Assembly: GCF_037038585.1 (NCBI RefSeq)
Contig: NC_092525.1
Location: 22,526,867-22,590,866, forward strand
Origin: Patagioenas fasciata
Lineage: Eukaryota > Chordata > Aves > Columbiformes > Columbidae
Length of the DNA stretch: 64,000 bases
Direction: 5' to 3'
The position numbers and the translations under genes were made by a program. Below the pieces are notes generated by a model, which worked only from the letters and a program-made list of their open reading frames with translations, was not told the DNA's origin and made no database searches. Of this stretch, positions 37,701-52,700 are shown piece by piece (position 1 is the first letter of the stretch; each line of letters begins with the position of its first letter).

Positions 37701-40700
37701 AGGAGCACAAGGGAGATGGTGTGGTGGGGAGGAGGCAGCTGTGGTGTGGATTGGGGTGGGGGTCCTGCAGCCCCAGGGATGCGGGTGCTCCCTGCTGACC
37801 CTCCCGCAGCTCCGGCAGTGCCTGGAGAAGGTGCTGCTCACCCAGCCTGAGCCACCTTTTTGCAAGGGCTTCATGATTCTTGTAACACAAATGGCATTAA
37901 GAAGTAGTTGGTATCGTAAGCAGGTGCATTCCAGATCGGCGTACCTTGAAAATTTGACAGCAGCCAGGTGTTTAACTAGGTAGAGTAACCTATGACTCTG
38001 AATAGCATCATATAAATCTTGTAAATGCTGCTGAAGCTGAGATTCCAGACCCACCTTGTGAATTGTGATGTCTCAGAGGTCCTGTTGGACTGGAGAGCAA
38101 ACCCTTGTCTTTTAACCCTTGACTGGGCCCAATGGAGACAGCACATTTGTGATGGGTCAGTAATGACCAATTTCAGCAAGTCAGTTAATTGATCCTTGGG
38201 AGCTACACAGAACTGGTTGAAGATAGTTATACAGGATTGGTTGGGTTTTTTTTAATATTTTAATGGAATTGATCTGACGATGCTACAGAAAGAAGCTTTC
38301 TGAAGCAGCAGTCTTGCATTGGTATACACTTCAGCCCGCACATGGTATGCATGGAGAATTGATTTGATTTAAGTTGATTGATTATGATTACTGACATGAG
38401 GATATGCTAATGAGAAACAATCCATCATGTCTAAAACACTGTTTCACTTCCTAGCACAGCTGATACATTGTGTTTGTATGACATGCATGGAAAGTACAGG
38501 AAAAAATTTGTTGGACTATTTGAAGTTTTTCTCAGTGGTTACTCCTTGACAAACAGGAGGAGATACATAATTCTGCCAACACATTCTTCTGTCAGTACAA
38601 GTTAAGACATTGAATATATCTATCTAGTTAGAGTAGATGCATTTCTCTGCCTTAGGGAATTGGTAATACTGGTAGTTAAAAAAAAAAAAAAAACAAACAA
38701 ACCATAACAAAAACCAAACACACACTCCTGACCCCCCCAACCTGCTAACCTCCAGCTGCTGGATAGTAGCAGCCTTCAGCTGCCACACTTTGTGGTGGCA
38801 GAAGGTGACCCAGTGCTGTTTTTCAGCAAAACTTCAGTCTATGGGTCAGGAGGTTGCTTTGCAAGAGCGAAGTGCCAAAATAACATCTTCTATCTAAAAA
38901 GCTTCAGAAGGAGGTTGGCTGAGTGCAATACTGAACTCCCACTAATGGTGTTTGAGCTCTAGGCACCCTGCTCAGACCAATGTTTTTGAAATGGGTCCTT
39001 TAGTTTTTAATTTACTGGAGCCTGTTCGTTTTAGATGTTTGCGTATGTGTTGCTTAGGGAGCAAAAGCATAAAACTGTAGTGGAGAATTTTAAGAGTAGG
39101 CAGATTGTTGGAAACAGTGTCTCAAACTTGGGACTGAAAACTACTTCTTGTGAGCATTTGATTATAGGGAGGAAGCCTTCCTGTTGTGTTGTGTGGTATA
39201 AATCAGCCAAGGTATGAAGTGCTGTTCTTTGTAAAGTAACCAAAAGTGAGAAATCCTTCCTTTGTGTAGCTTTTCCTCCTGTGCTCCCAAAAAAAACACA
39301 TCAACTTATCAATGTTGTGATCCTGCAAATGCTTAAAAAACATGCTTCACTCAAAAATATACAAGTTAGAACAGCAAGCTCCACTATTCTTATCCATATG
39401 AATATGATATTGAAATAAATATCTTTCAGAATGGCCAGTAAATTAAGTTGTGTCATAGGAAGTCAGCTTCTTTCCTTATGGGAGACTTGGCTGATTTCTA
39501 GGCTCTGAAGTGTTTTCCACCTGGCCAAAAATGCTTACTTCATCAAGGAGGTAAAATCCTTACTTATATAAGAACATTAAGTGATAATCCATTGATAGCA
39601 ATTGATCTGAGTGACTTACGCAAATAATCGCTATAGACACAGCTGCTGCAGGAGGAGAAGAAAGAGTGGGATGTTTTACATTGACTTCTGTGCGATGAAA
39701 ACACTCTGGAGGAGAAAAAACTTTGGAGTTCTCTTGCAATGTGATGGGTTGAGAGGAGGAGATGGCCCTCCCAAGAGGGAGAAGATCTCTCCGATGTATG
39801 AAATGTTGCTCCTTGGGCTCAGAGCAGCACAACCTGACTTTTGTGGTTTCGCTGTGTTTTGCAGGAGTCATTCACATGACATGTGCGCCGTTGCTGAGAT
39901 CAGGAAGAGGTTTGCTGATACTTAATCTGCTTCTGTCAGGCAGCAGCATGGCCTCTTCTCCTGGATGTAGTAGATGACAGGCTTGATATGTCCACGAGGC
40001 AGTTTGTATATGATATTTGAAAAGATAGCTTGTCAGTTAACATGTGTATTTATTCAGGCAGGTAAACAGGCAGTAAAGGCAAATGAAGTATATTCTTAAT
40101 GCAAACCTATGAAACCTCATGTTTCTCTGTGGCAAAACCAATTTGTATTTCAGTATAAATTAATAGCTACCTCCAGGCTGGTGTTTCTTTTCTTTTAAGT
40201 TTTTCTTTTACATATCAGTTCTTCATTCTTTGAAACTGAATTTGTGTTTTACTTTAGAAAGTACACAAAGTAGTCCTGTTTGTGGCTTTTTCGTACCTGC
40301 ATCTATACACCCCAAATTCAGGTCTTCCCTGCAAGGCCAGTTTGGGATACAAGTAGGTATAGGGCAGCAGAAGAGGCCAGAAATATTCAGTGGCGGCAGG
40401 AAGGCGATTGTGTAGTTGGAAGGAAAACACTTGCTAGTAAAACACCAGTGAAGAGGGAAGAGTCCTTGCAAAGACCCAGCAGGGCTCCTAAAAGGTCCCA
40501 GCAATGTGCCCTTGTCTCCATTGCTTTAATATTAGATGACATGTTTTTCTTCTCATTTTCCAAGCTGCCCTTCCAGCGCTGTCTGTCTGGAGTGACAGGA
40601 GCACACTTTGGAAAGGGCAGCTTTTTGTTGCTGTGGAGCAAGCGAATAAATGGTAGATCAGCTGCTAATCTCAGCTGTGATCAGACAAACTCAGAAAACT

Positions 40701-43700
40701 CCAGCTTCTACAGCAACACACCCAAGAGCAAAATCTGCTTCAGATGCTTTGTCTGAAGTTCCTTTGGAAAAACACGTCCAGATATTATTTCATTTTCAAA
40801 TTGTAGAAACTATAATGAATTATGAATAACAAGCTGGTGACTTCTGAGAACAAAGAAATTCTGAAAAAAACTCCAGTGCTGGTTATTGCAGCTTCCCACA
40901 AAAAAGGATGAATGAGTTTGCAGTGGAGAAAGTACAGCTCCATGTGTCCTTTAAAGTGTTCAGTTTGGTGTTGAAAACACAAAGCTGGAATGAACAATGG
41001 TACCATGGTAACTTGTGATCTTTTTATCTTTTTCACAAGATTGTAAAATTGTTTACCGTGGTAATATCAAGGTAATATAGCACACTCTGAATTTCTTGTT
41101 TTCCCTATTATTATAGTGGTGTGTTTGAAAACTCTCTGATGCTGTATATTGCTACTGAAGCTTTGTGGTACCTTCAGCAAGACAAAGATGCTAATTATGA
41201 GCCTTTTTGTTGCTGCACCTAGTTGATTTTTTTCCTTCATTTGTTCATTTTCTTTGTTTTAACAATCTTGTTAACACCCAAGAATTCTGACCTAAGTACA
41301 GTCTAATTGAGACACAATGTGAAGCCTGTAATTGAGTTTCTGTTTTCATTAGATAATTCCATGAATTGTACTTTCATAATTTGTTTCTGAAATCTGAGAA
41401 TGATGTCTGAGAAATGGCTTTTCAGTAACCATGTGGACACCAAGGTGATGACAACTCTTGCTTCTCCTGAGTGTGGTTCTAATTCTCAGTGTGGTCTGTG
41501 CACCAATCTGCTATGAAATTGTTCAGCATTCAGACTATGTCACAAACTGACAAAATGGAAAAGCTCCAAGAGGATACTGCTGTGTGCTGCAAGCATATGT
41601 TACAAGGCATCAAATCCTGACCTGAACCTCTTGGATGCAAACAGAGCATGGACAAAACGCATCTTCAGCTTTGAACGTCTTAAGCTTTACCAGATTTCTC
41701 TGCAACTCTGTGGGTGCCAAGTTCGGCCAAACCCCTGGAAGTGGCAGAAGAAAATCTACACAAAGATTCAAAAGGAAACAAACAAAAACCCCACCACCAG
41801 CAGAAGCAGAGGTCTGTGACTACCAAATAAAATAAGTGATAGAAGAGTTGTCCTCCACCATTGAACATTTAAATCATGAGATGGGCACAAGTCCTAGACC
41901 CAGTGAGATAAAGAGCAGTTCTTTCACCTTATTGACTATGACAAGGATAATATCACTTTATCATCTTTAGTTTCTAATGTTCCTTGGGAATTGCAGAAGC
42001 AGGGGGTCCTTGAAGCTCGGAGAGGCTGCCTGAAGTCCCAGTCTCTGCTGAGCTCTGGCACAGCTGAAGGCTTCTGTCCCCTGCCCAGAGAAACTCCTTG
42101 TTTTGCCTTTGCTGGAAGAAGCCTTAATAATACCCTGGAGTGATTGTTGTTACTTAGCTCATCCAAACACAGCTCACCCTTCCAACTTTTTTTTTTTTTT
42201 TTTTTTTTTAATAAGCCAGCCCTCCCTTTTTCTGTTCTTTTGGCTCATTTCAGTTTGTCCCTTTTTTCTGCACCATAACTCGTCACAAGGTGTCTCCTTC
42301 CCAGCAGTGCAGTCTTCACAGCGGATCCCATTTCCTCTGGAGAAGTCCCAGTGTTATCTCTAGTCCAGTCCCTCCAATTTTCTTTCATGAGCACCAAGAT
42401 GAACTTCTGTGTTTGTCAGATGCACTTTTAATATCTACTGTTTTTCTTCTTTCCGCACAAAAATGCAACCACTTCCATTTTGGAAGCAAGGGACGTAGCA
42501 CTGGAGCACGCATGGAGGAGAGGTTGTTCCTGCCGCTCTTGTCAATAAGCTGTTTTGAAAGACAGGTCAAATATGGAGGTCATTTATGTTTACATCTCAT
42601 TTATATGAGATAGAGTGCAACTAGTCTGTTCATAAATTAAAAGGAAGTAAACACGTACCAGAATGTTGTCTGTTCTTATCTGAGAGATTTTATTTAACTC
42701 CTGCTGTCCTAATGAATGCAGGGCTGATTGGATATGATATCATTAGTTACATGGAAGGACACTTTGAGATTAGAACAGAGTGTATATTCTTCATCATCTA
42801 GTACTTGTTGTCTGACTGACTCCAGGAAGAGTTCAAACTCTGGGTGAAACTTTGCAGCACATTTATTTGTGCCCCACTTGGTGAGGATAACTAGGATCTT
42901 GCATCAGGAAGGCTGGCACAAAGTACTGCTCAGCTGTGGCAAAGACACTTTGTGAAGGATTAGATCGCCGGATTCCCTTCCCTCAGCTGCAGGAGATGAG
43001 CTCTGATGCCACCACGCAGTCTGCCAAAAAGGCCTGGCTGAGGGTGGCTGAGATTGGTGGGAGCTCTGGGTTTGTAAGACAGGACACACTTGTCCTCACA
43101 CATGTGCTTTGTCATTGGGCAGCGGGTGCTGGCAGGACAGGGATGAAGTCTTCTGTTTTCCCCTCAGGCTTTGTATGAAGAACAGCAAAAGGTGACATCT
43201 GAGCAAAGAGATACGGATATTATTGTGGCTTTCATAATTTTTCAAGTGACCCAGAAGATGAAAAGAAAAACTTTGGTCAAGGGAAATTACTTTCACTTTG
43301 GTACAGTGCATGGAGAATGAAAACCTGGGTGCTATGTGAGGACTGAAACTGTGGGGTTTTTTTCCCTTTCAGTTCTTTGTATTAATTGTTATTAATTATT
43401 ATTATTATTATTATTGATAATGTTATTAATGCTTTAAATGGGGATACATCTTGTTCTCTGGACTCTGTGCTTCTGAGAGTGGTGATTGTGGTATGAGTGT
43501 ACCAGTGAAATGCAAATTATCTCTTTCCTGCAAGACCAGAAATCATTCTGTGCTGCAGAAAGGTCTGAATCTTTGCATTAGGGTAAGGTCCAGAAAGTCA
43601 ACACCAAAACTTCCTCTGCTGCTCTAGAGCCTCCAAAATTGGATCAAGTTATAATTCTTTGACATCAGAGTAAGGCAAAATAGTGTTGGGCAGAAAGTGC

Positions 43701-46700
43701 AGTTCATTGAAATGTAGTTTCATAATGTTTTGAAGCAGTTATGCTGCTGAAGTCAGGTCCCCTTAGTGTTAAAATGTTTTTAGCTCGTTGGTGGATCTAA
43801 TTCTGCTCACTTGAACCTTATGCTTTGCTCCAGAGTTTGGTTTTGCACCCTTTTCATCAAGGAGAGTGGTTTGCATTGGAGTAGAACCAAGAACAAGTTC
43901 TAAGAGCCTTCTTTCTCTGTCTTACTAAATAACTTGTGTTCCTGGAAACATCAACTCATTGCACCTCCTGCAGGCAAATCACACAGCTACACATGAAAGC
44001 AGAGGAGCTGGGTCTGCCCAGAGGTTGGTTCTCGCTAAGGAAGCTGGTTTCATTTAATAAATATTTCAGTATGTGTCTTCCCCAATGTAACAGGACAAAT
44101 TCGTTCCTAAGCTGGGAACTGTTTTTGAAAATGCAATGGTAATGGAGTGTGGAAATGCCCTTTGCTGAACCGAGCCGGTGCTCCGGAGAGTCTGCTGTCA
44201 ATTTTCTGCTGGCAAACAGTCTGGGTGATTTAAGAAGCAGAATAATGCTTGTGCTTGTGTTGTGCCTGATACTGTGATTGCTTCAATTACAGATTTGTTG
44301 ATAGACCTTCACTTGCTTTGCGTGATGCTGTGCAGTTTCTCTATTTTATGAAGCTATATTAATGTAAAATTGATAGAGTATAATGAAGAATGATGTCCTC
44401 ATATTTTTGTTGATCTGTGAAGCACCACATGCATTTAGTGTTCTTTACAAATATGATCTCAAGCTGTCCCTGTTGCACGCAAGATTTTCATTTACTTTAA
44501 GTAAGATGGTCTGGAGCTGTCATTAACAGCTCTTTTTACACCCTTCTTTCTTCGGGGTGAGGTCTGTTATGTGTTTTGAGAAACAGATCATATGGAAAAT
44601 TCTGTATCTTCTTTTCTTCTTATCTAGAAACTTAGTCTCATGGGAGAGAAGTCAGGACCTCTGTGTGTGCAGGATTCTTCACTGAGATCACTGAATGCAG
44701 GCAGGGCCTCCCAGTTCTTCGGGGCTTATTTTATATCAAAGTGTGATTGCCAGATAGCATCTCCATGGTAAGTCCACCATGTGGGACACAGGTAGAGTCT
44801 CCTCTGCCCCATAGATATGCCCGCAGATAAAAGAATTCTGTTGCTTTCAGTAGAAGCTTGCTCAAATCCTGTAAAAAATGTCAACAATGCTGCTGTATCA
44901 AACCTTCTCTGCAGCTAACATTTTTCCTGCTAGGGTGATAATTCTTTGACCCTGACCACTTGTGTACAGATGCACATATTCGCCTAGCAGCAAGCTGGCT
45001 TTGAAATGGTCTGTTGTCTTCATGCCTCACATTGCTTAATAAATCATTAAAAACATGATAGAGTTTTCCACCAGTGTTTTTCTTGTCGGTATTCATTCTT
45101 TATATTGGTTGACTTTAACTGTACAAGATTCACACTGGTGCAAACATCCATTAGCACTCATTTTCCAGCTGATTATACTCTAAGGTAATGTAAGGTGGGC
45201 CCAGCAGCATCTGTCCAACATCAGTTTGGGCCAGGATTTCTCACTGAAATCCTGATAATCTGAAGTGCTGATGTGATATTCTCATTAGTATCAGAGTTTT
45301 TGACCTGTTGCAGAATGTGCTGTGATTGACCCAGCTGTAGGCTGCTTGCTAAATCTGTTTGAAACATATTCTGACTCCTTGGGGATTTTTCAATGAGACC
45401 AATCTTCAAACTTTTTTTTTTTCATTTAGATAGGGCTTCCTTTCCTCTGTTTGCTGAGTTCCTTGGCAAAACCATTTATCTTTGAAAAAAAGGACTAGAG
45501 GAAGGGGTTTGGGGCTTGGTTTACTCCTAGAATGAGCTTAGGTGCAATATCTGTGATTTAGAAGAAATGCAAAGTGATTCCTGTCAAGAAGAGCTACTAA
45601 AAGTCAGTTTACTAAACAGTTGATGAAGGAAGTAATTGAGACATCTCTATCAGAGACATCTCTGGTTGTAGCCCCATTTGGTATTGGAGCAGAGGGAAGC
45701 AGTTCTTGATAGGTAGGGACTGGCTGGGCAAGAGTTGGAACTGGGTTAGAAGTTTGTTTGAATGTCAGATAAATTAGTCGTACGTCTTTCCTTTTTATGA
45801 CGCCAACAGCACATTTTCTTCAGCTGGGAAATCTGCTTTGGCTTTCCTCTATTTTTATAAAAAGGTAAATACAAAGATGTGCTTTTCGTCAGTAAGATCT
45901 GAGTCACCCAGGCTTTTAGTGTGACCACTGGCCGAAGGTGAGGCTCACATAGAGCAGGGAGGTGTAGTGATAAACTGATTAGTGCAGAATAAAAATACCA
46001 AACAGCAAAGGATCTCACATCTGTGTCAAGAAATATTCACTCGTGACTCTCTTTCTAAGTGAAGAGGAGGAGACAGCATCACCACAAAGGTGGGTGATCT
46101 TAAAAAAAGTGCAAAAGGACCTCACACCAAGCAAGCCTTGGGCACGGTGACCCCATGGCAGCCCCAAAGGGACCCCACAGCTGCTGGCTGAGCTGCCTCA
46201 GGGGTGCAGCAGAACCATCTGCACCTGTTACATGATGAAATTCTGAGTTTAACATCCCGACTGTGTGGTTATGATAGAAAACATTATGGTAAATGGTAGC
46301 AGATTGTTTTCTTTGGCTTGTGCTATTATTGAGCATCATCATGCCTGTACTGTTGTGCTTTACAAAGAACTTGAATTCTAAGCCTCTATTTTAAGATGCT
46401 TGCTACTCCAAAATGGCTATTGTTTATCTGAAGGTCTTCCTTTCTATTCTTGGCAGAGATGTAGGTTTACGTGGAAAGCTTCAAATTACATTTGATTTTT
46501 TTTTTTTTACATTTTTGTGAATTTAAACAAAAACCCCTTTATGTCACCAGTGAAGAACTGTATCAGATTTACTTATTGCATTGCTTTTCAATGTATGTGC
46601 ACATTTCAATCAAATATCAACCTATAGAGGAATCTATCTAATTTGAATCCCAACATTGGAAAATGTATTTCAAACTCCACTGAAGTGAGTTACATGCCGC

Positions 46701-49700
46701 CTTCTGTTCCTTTTTATTTACTTTCTGATTTATGAGATTCAGATTGTCCTTGGGTTTTGTTGACTTTAAGCTTTCATTCTACCTTCTTGAGTGCCAGAAC
46801 CTTAAATATCTTTATGTTTTTCTTTAGTGCTTGTCTTACTTCAGCAATGGGGCTTTTTTCCTATTTTGGGAGATAGTAAATTGGAAATTGCCTGATCATC
46901 TCTTAATTTCCACCAAATCTTGAAAAATTACACATAAGGGTTTCAAAGACCTTAAAAGAATATATATTTTTTTTAATTGACATATGATTCTTAATATAAA
47001 TTATGTTTGGTTATTTTCTTTTTGTCTTGCTTCTGCCCTTCAATTTAAGGCGCATGTTCTTGCCTCACAACTGTAATTTGATTTGGTATTTTGATCTTAG
47101 AAATAACATAAACACCTTCCCAGAATTTCACAGAATCATAATATCTCTTGGGGGTTCTTGTGAAGTATATGGCTCAGATTTAGCCCTAATCCACTACTAA
47201 ATAAGCTGAAATCGCCGCTTGAAAAGAACAAGGAGTGATGCTCGTAGCGGAGTACTGAGTTTTCTTACAATTAGGGGTACTAACAGGTCTTCCAGGAATG
47301 AAGTCGTTGAGCTTCATAAACGCCTTTGGGGATAAATATGTGCTTTGTAAACGAGTTTACTGCAGGTCTGGCCAAGAGCAGTGCAGGTGTGGGCAGGGCT
47401 GGGTACCACGGCAATGCTGCCTAGCCTTGTGCAGACCTGAGCATCCTCTCTGGCTGGTTACCATGACACTTGATCACCTAGAAATAGGCTTCGGGAAGTC
47501 TGGGTCTTGTTCTGCTGCTCTCGGAGCTGGGATTTGCTCTGTTTTGCTTGTGTGCGTTGGAGCAAGGGGACGCTGGTAGCACTGTAATGCTAATTCCCTT
47601 CACCTGTCCTTGTTCCTTTCCAGATCAAAGAACCAGGCTGCTGGATTTAGGCAGATTTGTACTGCAGATCATTTAACTTCCTCCTCACAGATTTTGCATT
47701 TGTTCTTTTGGCACCTCATTCATAATGAATTGAGATTTTCATTTCTGCTGTACCTCTCTATGGGTTTGCAGACTTCTGCTACAACCCACACAATGGTAGC
47801 TGGACTGTAACACATCTGTCCACCACTTAGGATGTCCACGCTTGCTCATTCACAGCAGCATAGTGCTGCTTCTGAAGTACTCTGGCTATGATTAATTTAT
47901 CTGCTTCTCAGCAACCTTAGCTAATTAATAATCCTTATAGTGGCTAACATTGCTCAGACATCTGTGCATTGTGCAGCTGTTCTTACAGTGGTTGATGGAC
48001 AGAATTAAAGGATATATGTGGGACAATTAAAAAGATTTCGCAAAACTGGCAAAATATTCTTATATAAGAATGCATTCAGTGCCTAAAATGGTTCTTATTC
48101 TAGAATCTCAGCCTCTTAACATTTTCTTAATTTTTTTTTTTTGTCATAGCAGTGATGATTTTATCACTTGTCCATAGTGAATGGGTTTTCAAATGCATTT
48201 TACCTCTTGAATTTTGTTTGCTGTTTATTTGCAGCTAGAGAAGTGGAAGTTGGAAGTAGGTATGTGGTGTGGTGCTACGTATTTTTATTATTCCCATTTC
48301 TATATTTTTCTATCAAGGTAACTAGATCAGGAAGAATCAAAAACCTATCTTCATAATAATTCTACGTCATGAAAAATAAGACTTTTCAATTCTATAGGAT
48401 TTAAGAAATGTGCCCAATGAGCGTAATCTTTGTGTGTACCTCTTCATGTGACTTCTGTATTTTGCAGCTACTGTCTTTTAAATACTCACAACAGTGAAAC
48501 TCAACCTGCAAAAAGATGCGAAGAGCAGATAATGTTCATAAGCCAGCAGCCTCATTTCAGTCCCCCTTAACATTTGACAGATCGGGAAGGGCAACTGCTG
48601 CTAATCTTCACTACAATCTCAAGGCAACCGGGAAAATGGAAATTATTTTTTTAACATCTTAGTAGGTCATGAGCAGTAGCATTAATCACAGTGCCTTGGC
48701 CTGATTCCAGTTTGGAAATTACATTCTGCTGAGCAAATGCGCCCTGTTGCATTTCCAGTGATTCACTTTTTGTCTTAAATGGCATGGAGTGGCTGAGCAA
48801 AGCTGAAGAACTGGGGCTTCCCAACCACCACAAATGTTTTAATGGTGGATGTGGTCGACCTACACTAACTTTTCCTCCTTGTCCATCAGCTTAATTTACA
48901 GAAGTGCTTTAAAAAGAAAGTTAAGTGCAGTGCCTCACCTGAAGGGACACTCAGGAACTGGGTTATGGGGACAATTTCAAAGGTGTGTGTGCCAGGGAAG
49001 ACAGAGACCTCTGACTGACCAGGTACTGCTGAGCTCTTGAAGGCTGTGCATGGATTGAAAGTCTCTTCTAAACTTTCTATCCCCATGGTGGGAGCAGTTA
49101 GTGTGGGAATGTTAGAGAAAACAGGGTGGTAGGAGCTTCTGTACAGGGTAGGCAAAATAGCATGAGAAAAATGAAGCTTCTGCAACTGGTGATACTGAAA
49201 GTATTCAAGGCTTCTGATTTTACTGCCTCTAAGGGGTTGAAGTGAAGATAGCCATAGTGGGAAAATGTTTCAAAAACACTTTGCAAGGGTAGAACCTTTT
49301 ATGAAAAAAATACATGTCTTGTTTTTGTGTTTGTTTTTAGTGGGTTTTTTTTAAACAATATAAATGTTTTGCTGCATATTGCTAATATTGCTCAAATGAA
49401 ACTGTGTCTCAAGGTATCGAAATGTGTCTGAGTAGGTTCCAGTGACTCTTGGGCAATGGGACCACTTCATAAAAAGAGAGGAAAATAACATGCTTAATAT
49501 GATCTGTTGAACTGGAGCATTTTATTCAGAGCTGAGCTCTGGAGTAATCAGGTATTATTTTTCTCCTGGCAGCAATTGAAACTTCCCAGGCTTTTCATGA
49601 CATCACATCTTTTCCATGTCTTAACCAGTGACTCATCTTGCTTGCCTGTTTGTTCCTATTTCTAGCTGCCAGCATGAACAATAAGCTCAATGTTAGCATC

Positions 49701-52700
49701 CTCTTATTAATGGCACATACTAGTCTGCTCAAGGTCACTCTCTTCACTCACCATTGCAGTTCTTGGTGCTTTGGGGTTTTTTTTTCCCCTTCTTCTTACT
49801 CCATGTCATTTTTGTTTAGCTGATTCTTGGTGGATTCCACGCAAAAGTCCACTTTTGCAAAGGAAATGTGTGTGTTAATATAACATCTAGGAACTCTGAT
49901 CATGCTGAGCACAAGGCAAACTCATGGCTAAGGAGGCCTCAGCCCCAGAGAGCGTGAACCCCAAAATGCACATCCTGACGTGAAAGTAGAGGGATGGGGA
50001 CATACCAGCCACCTTGGTGCAAGCGTCAATAATCTTCAGCAAAACAAATATAGAATTGCTGGAGGTGATGAGACATTTAACACTTCACATTGCAGCAGTC
50101 CAGAAAGGTAGAATCATAGAATAGTTTGGGTTGGCAAGGACCTTCAAAGCTCATCCAGTCCAACCCCTGCCATGAGCAGGGACATCTTCGCCCAGATCAG
50201 GTTGCTCAGAGCCCCGTCCAGCCTGGCCTGTGATATTTTCGGGGATGGTAAGGCAATGCTGGTTTTGGGGATGGTAAGGCAATGCTGTTTGCTCCCCCAC
50301 CTTTGCGCAGCCATGATGTCCAGCAAGGAAGACAGAACAGGGCAGCAATGGAGAACGCTCGCCTACAGTTTGAGATCTGCCAGGAGGTGGGAGGAGAGCA
50401 GGAGGGATGGAGGGTATGGATGGCAGAAGAGCACTCACTGGTCACAACAGAGACACCACCGTAGCTTCATGTGAGCACAAATGTTTCCTCATCCATGCAT
50501 AAGGGAAAGTAAGCAGGTCTTGGACATAAAGGGGTCCAGTGTTACTGAGCCCAGTTGGCCTGTAGTGGTGCAAACAGCCTTCAGGATGCACCTTTATTTC
50601 TTGCTTATTCAGGTTATCTGCCTTCTAGAGAACAGGAGCTGAGGTGGCTGGTCTTGCTGCAAGCTGAGCTGCGTTTGCAGGGAGCCAGAAGTTTCCTGAC
50701 ACTTTGATGTCTAACAGCTTGCTGCCCTGTAACCATGGTGCTGTGAAGTCAGTTGTCCTGTCTCCAGGGATGACCCAGCTCCAAAGAAGGTACAAAACAC
50801 TCTAGCATGGGTATCATGGTGTGGTGCTGAACAGCAGGCAGGGAGAGGTCCCTTCATCACCACACCCCCAAAATTGTGGTTGCTGCTGGTTACTTGGGTT
50901 ATGTAGCCTCTGTTCTCACCCTGAGCAGCCTAAGCAAGGGTGGTGCTAAGCACATGCATCTTGTAATTGTTGCCAACCAACTGGATAACAGGTGACTCTT
51001 ATGTGTTATTCTTAAGAAAAAAAAAAAAATCAAACCATAATCCTTTAAAAAAAACCTTGAAAGGTTTATTTCTTTAGAGGCTGTTTGTCACATACACTGC
51101 TAGAACAGTCATGGTGCTGAGGGGATTAAATCTGGTACAGATGAGAAGTTTCAGTGACATTTTATTTGGAACAAAGAACTTGTGACTGAAAATCTTCACT
51201 AGAAGAACAATGGTTCAGAATCAGGGATTCTGATTTTTCAGACCTGCACCAAAGAGCATATGTAGTGATTTAAAAACTCAAATGTTTCCTGTGTAAATAC
51301 CTTGCTGTTGCTGCTGAGATGGCCAAGTAAATTTAAGAAAAGCTGATTGTGCTCCTATTGTGAATGCTGAGGTGATGGATCTTGTGAGCAGAGGGCATCT
51401 GCATGATGCAAATGCATTTAGGTCTTTTTCCCCCTGTGATAAACACTGAATTTTGATTGCTTATTAAGGCAAAACCTTCAAATTTTTGTTTCAAGCTACC
51501 AACTCTTGGTCTCGTGGGGGTTTTTAATTGTATCAAGGGCAGGCGCATATGTAAGCTACAAAAGCACAGAGCTGTTAGCACATTAGTGTAAATATACCTC
51601 ACGGAGACCCTTCTGTGCTCGGTTACAACCGGGCTTTCTGATTCCTCAGCAGGGACAGCAAACAGGCTTCTGGAGGCTGAAGGCTCAGGCTCTTCTTCCC
51701 AGGCATTTGCCAGACTGTTAATTAGAGCTATACTGGGTTTCTGCTGATCCCTGCCTGCGCCTCATCTACGTGTCTTCTAATGAGTTTGTGGTCTACCTGG
51801 AAATCTTGCAAACAACTTGGAGGGGAAAGGGGGGAGCAATCTGTGTCAGTTATTTTCTCCTTCATTAGATAAACGTCTTGCATGTAAGAAGCTGAAGTGC
51901 CTAATTATCTAAGGTTTGTGGTGTTTTAAACTGTTGTAAGGACAGCTACAGTAAATGCTGAAACTGAGCTTAGATTTTGCAGTTTATTTGATTTTATGTT
52001 GAAGTATCTGGAGGGTGTGTGGGGGTGTTCACTGAAGCTAGTATAAAACATGGTGTGAGTCAAGAAAATTAAGCCAGTTTATAGCTGTCTAAGAAACGAA
52101 TGTAACCTGAGGAAAAAATTCACTTCAGGGTAGTATTACAAAGATTCAGATGAATGTGGAGAAATGCTATCAAAAATCTTTAAGGGGAGACGACATACTC
52201 TGTACCTGTACAGTAAAACAAAGCCAGGAATCCATCTGTGACTCAGAGAGATGAATCACATCTCTGCATTGTACCACATCACTACCAGGGTAGGGCTATG
52301 GATAAACTTTACACACCATGAAATATAGGGTGCCTTTCCCATATCCTTTGATAACCTGAGAAGGCAGACACCTAACTATATGCTAATGAACATGCAAATT
52401 GCCTTCCTAATGAGGTAAGTGCACTGTCCACCAGAGAACAGGTTCTGTGCCTCCTGCAGCCACGTCCCCATCTCTTGCTAACATATAAATTGGGGGCCCC
52501 TATGCAGGCGGTTTGCAGGAAGAATACTGATATCAACAAACCAGAACGACTAGATTTCAGGCACAGATGAACTATGGGCTGAATCCAGTTCCTCACGGAG
52601 CCGAGGCGCTGAGATGGTACCAGGGCAGGTTTTGGTGCCCACCAGAGTCCCTCAGGGTTACTTCCCAGGACAGCCTGGCTGTACATCCTCACAGCCAGCT

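Noticed and set aside
37563..38054. 163-codon minus-strand frame over a GC-richer patch
   Set aside because: Overlapping open frames on both strands track local composition, and no family is recognised.
40280..40756. 158-codon plus-strand frame
   Set aside because: No recognisable motif, and it lies within the long RAB3B intron without exon-like boundaries.
47121..47160. Possible second CR1 3' end (TTTCACAGAATCATAATATC)
   Set aside because: Only about 20 bases resemble the CR1 terminus and the following diagnostic blocks are absent, so it is too short to support.
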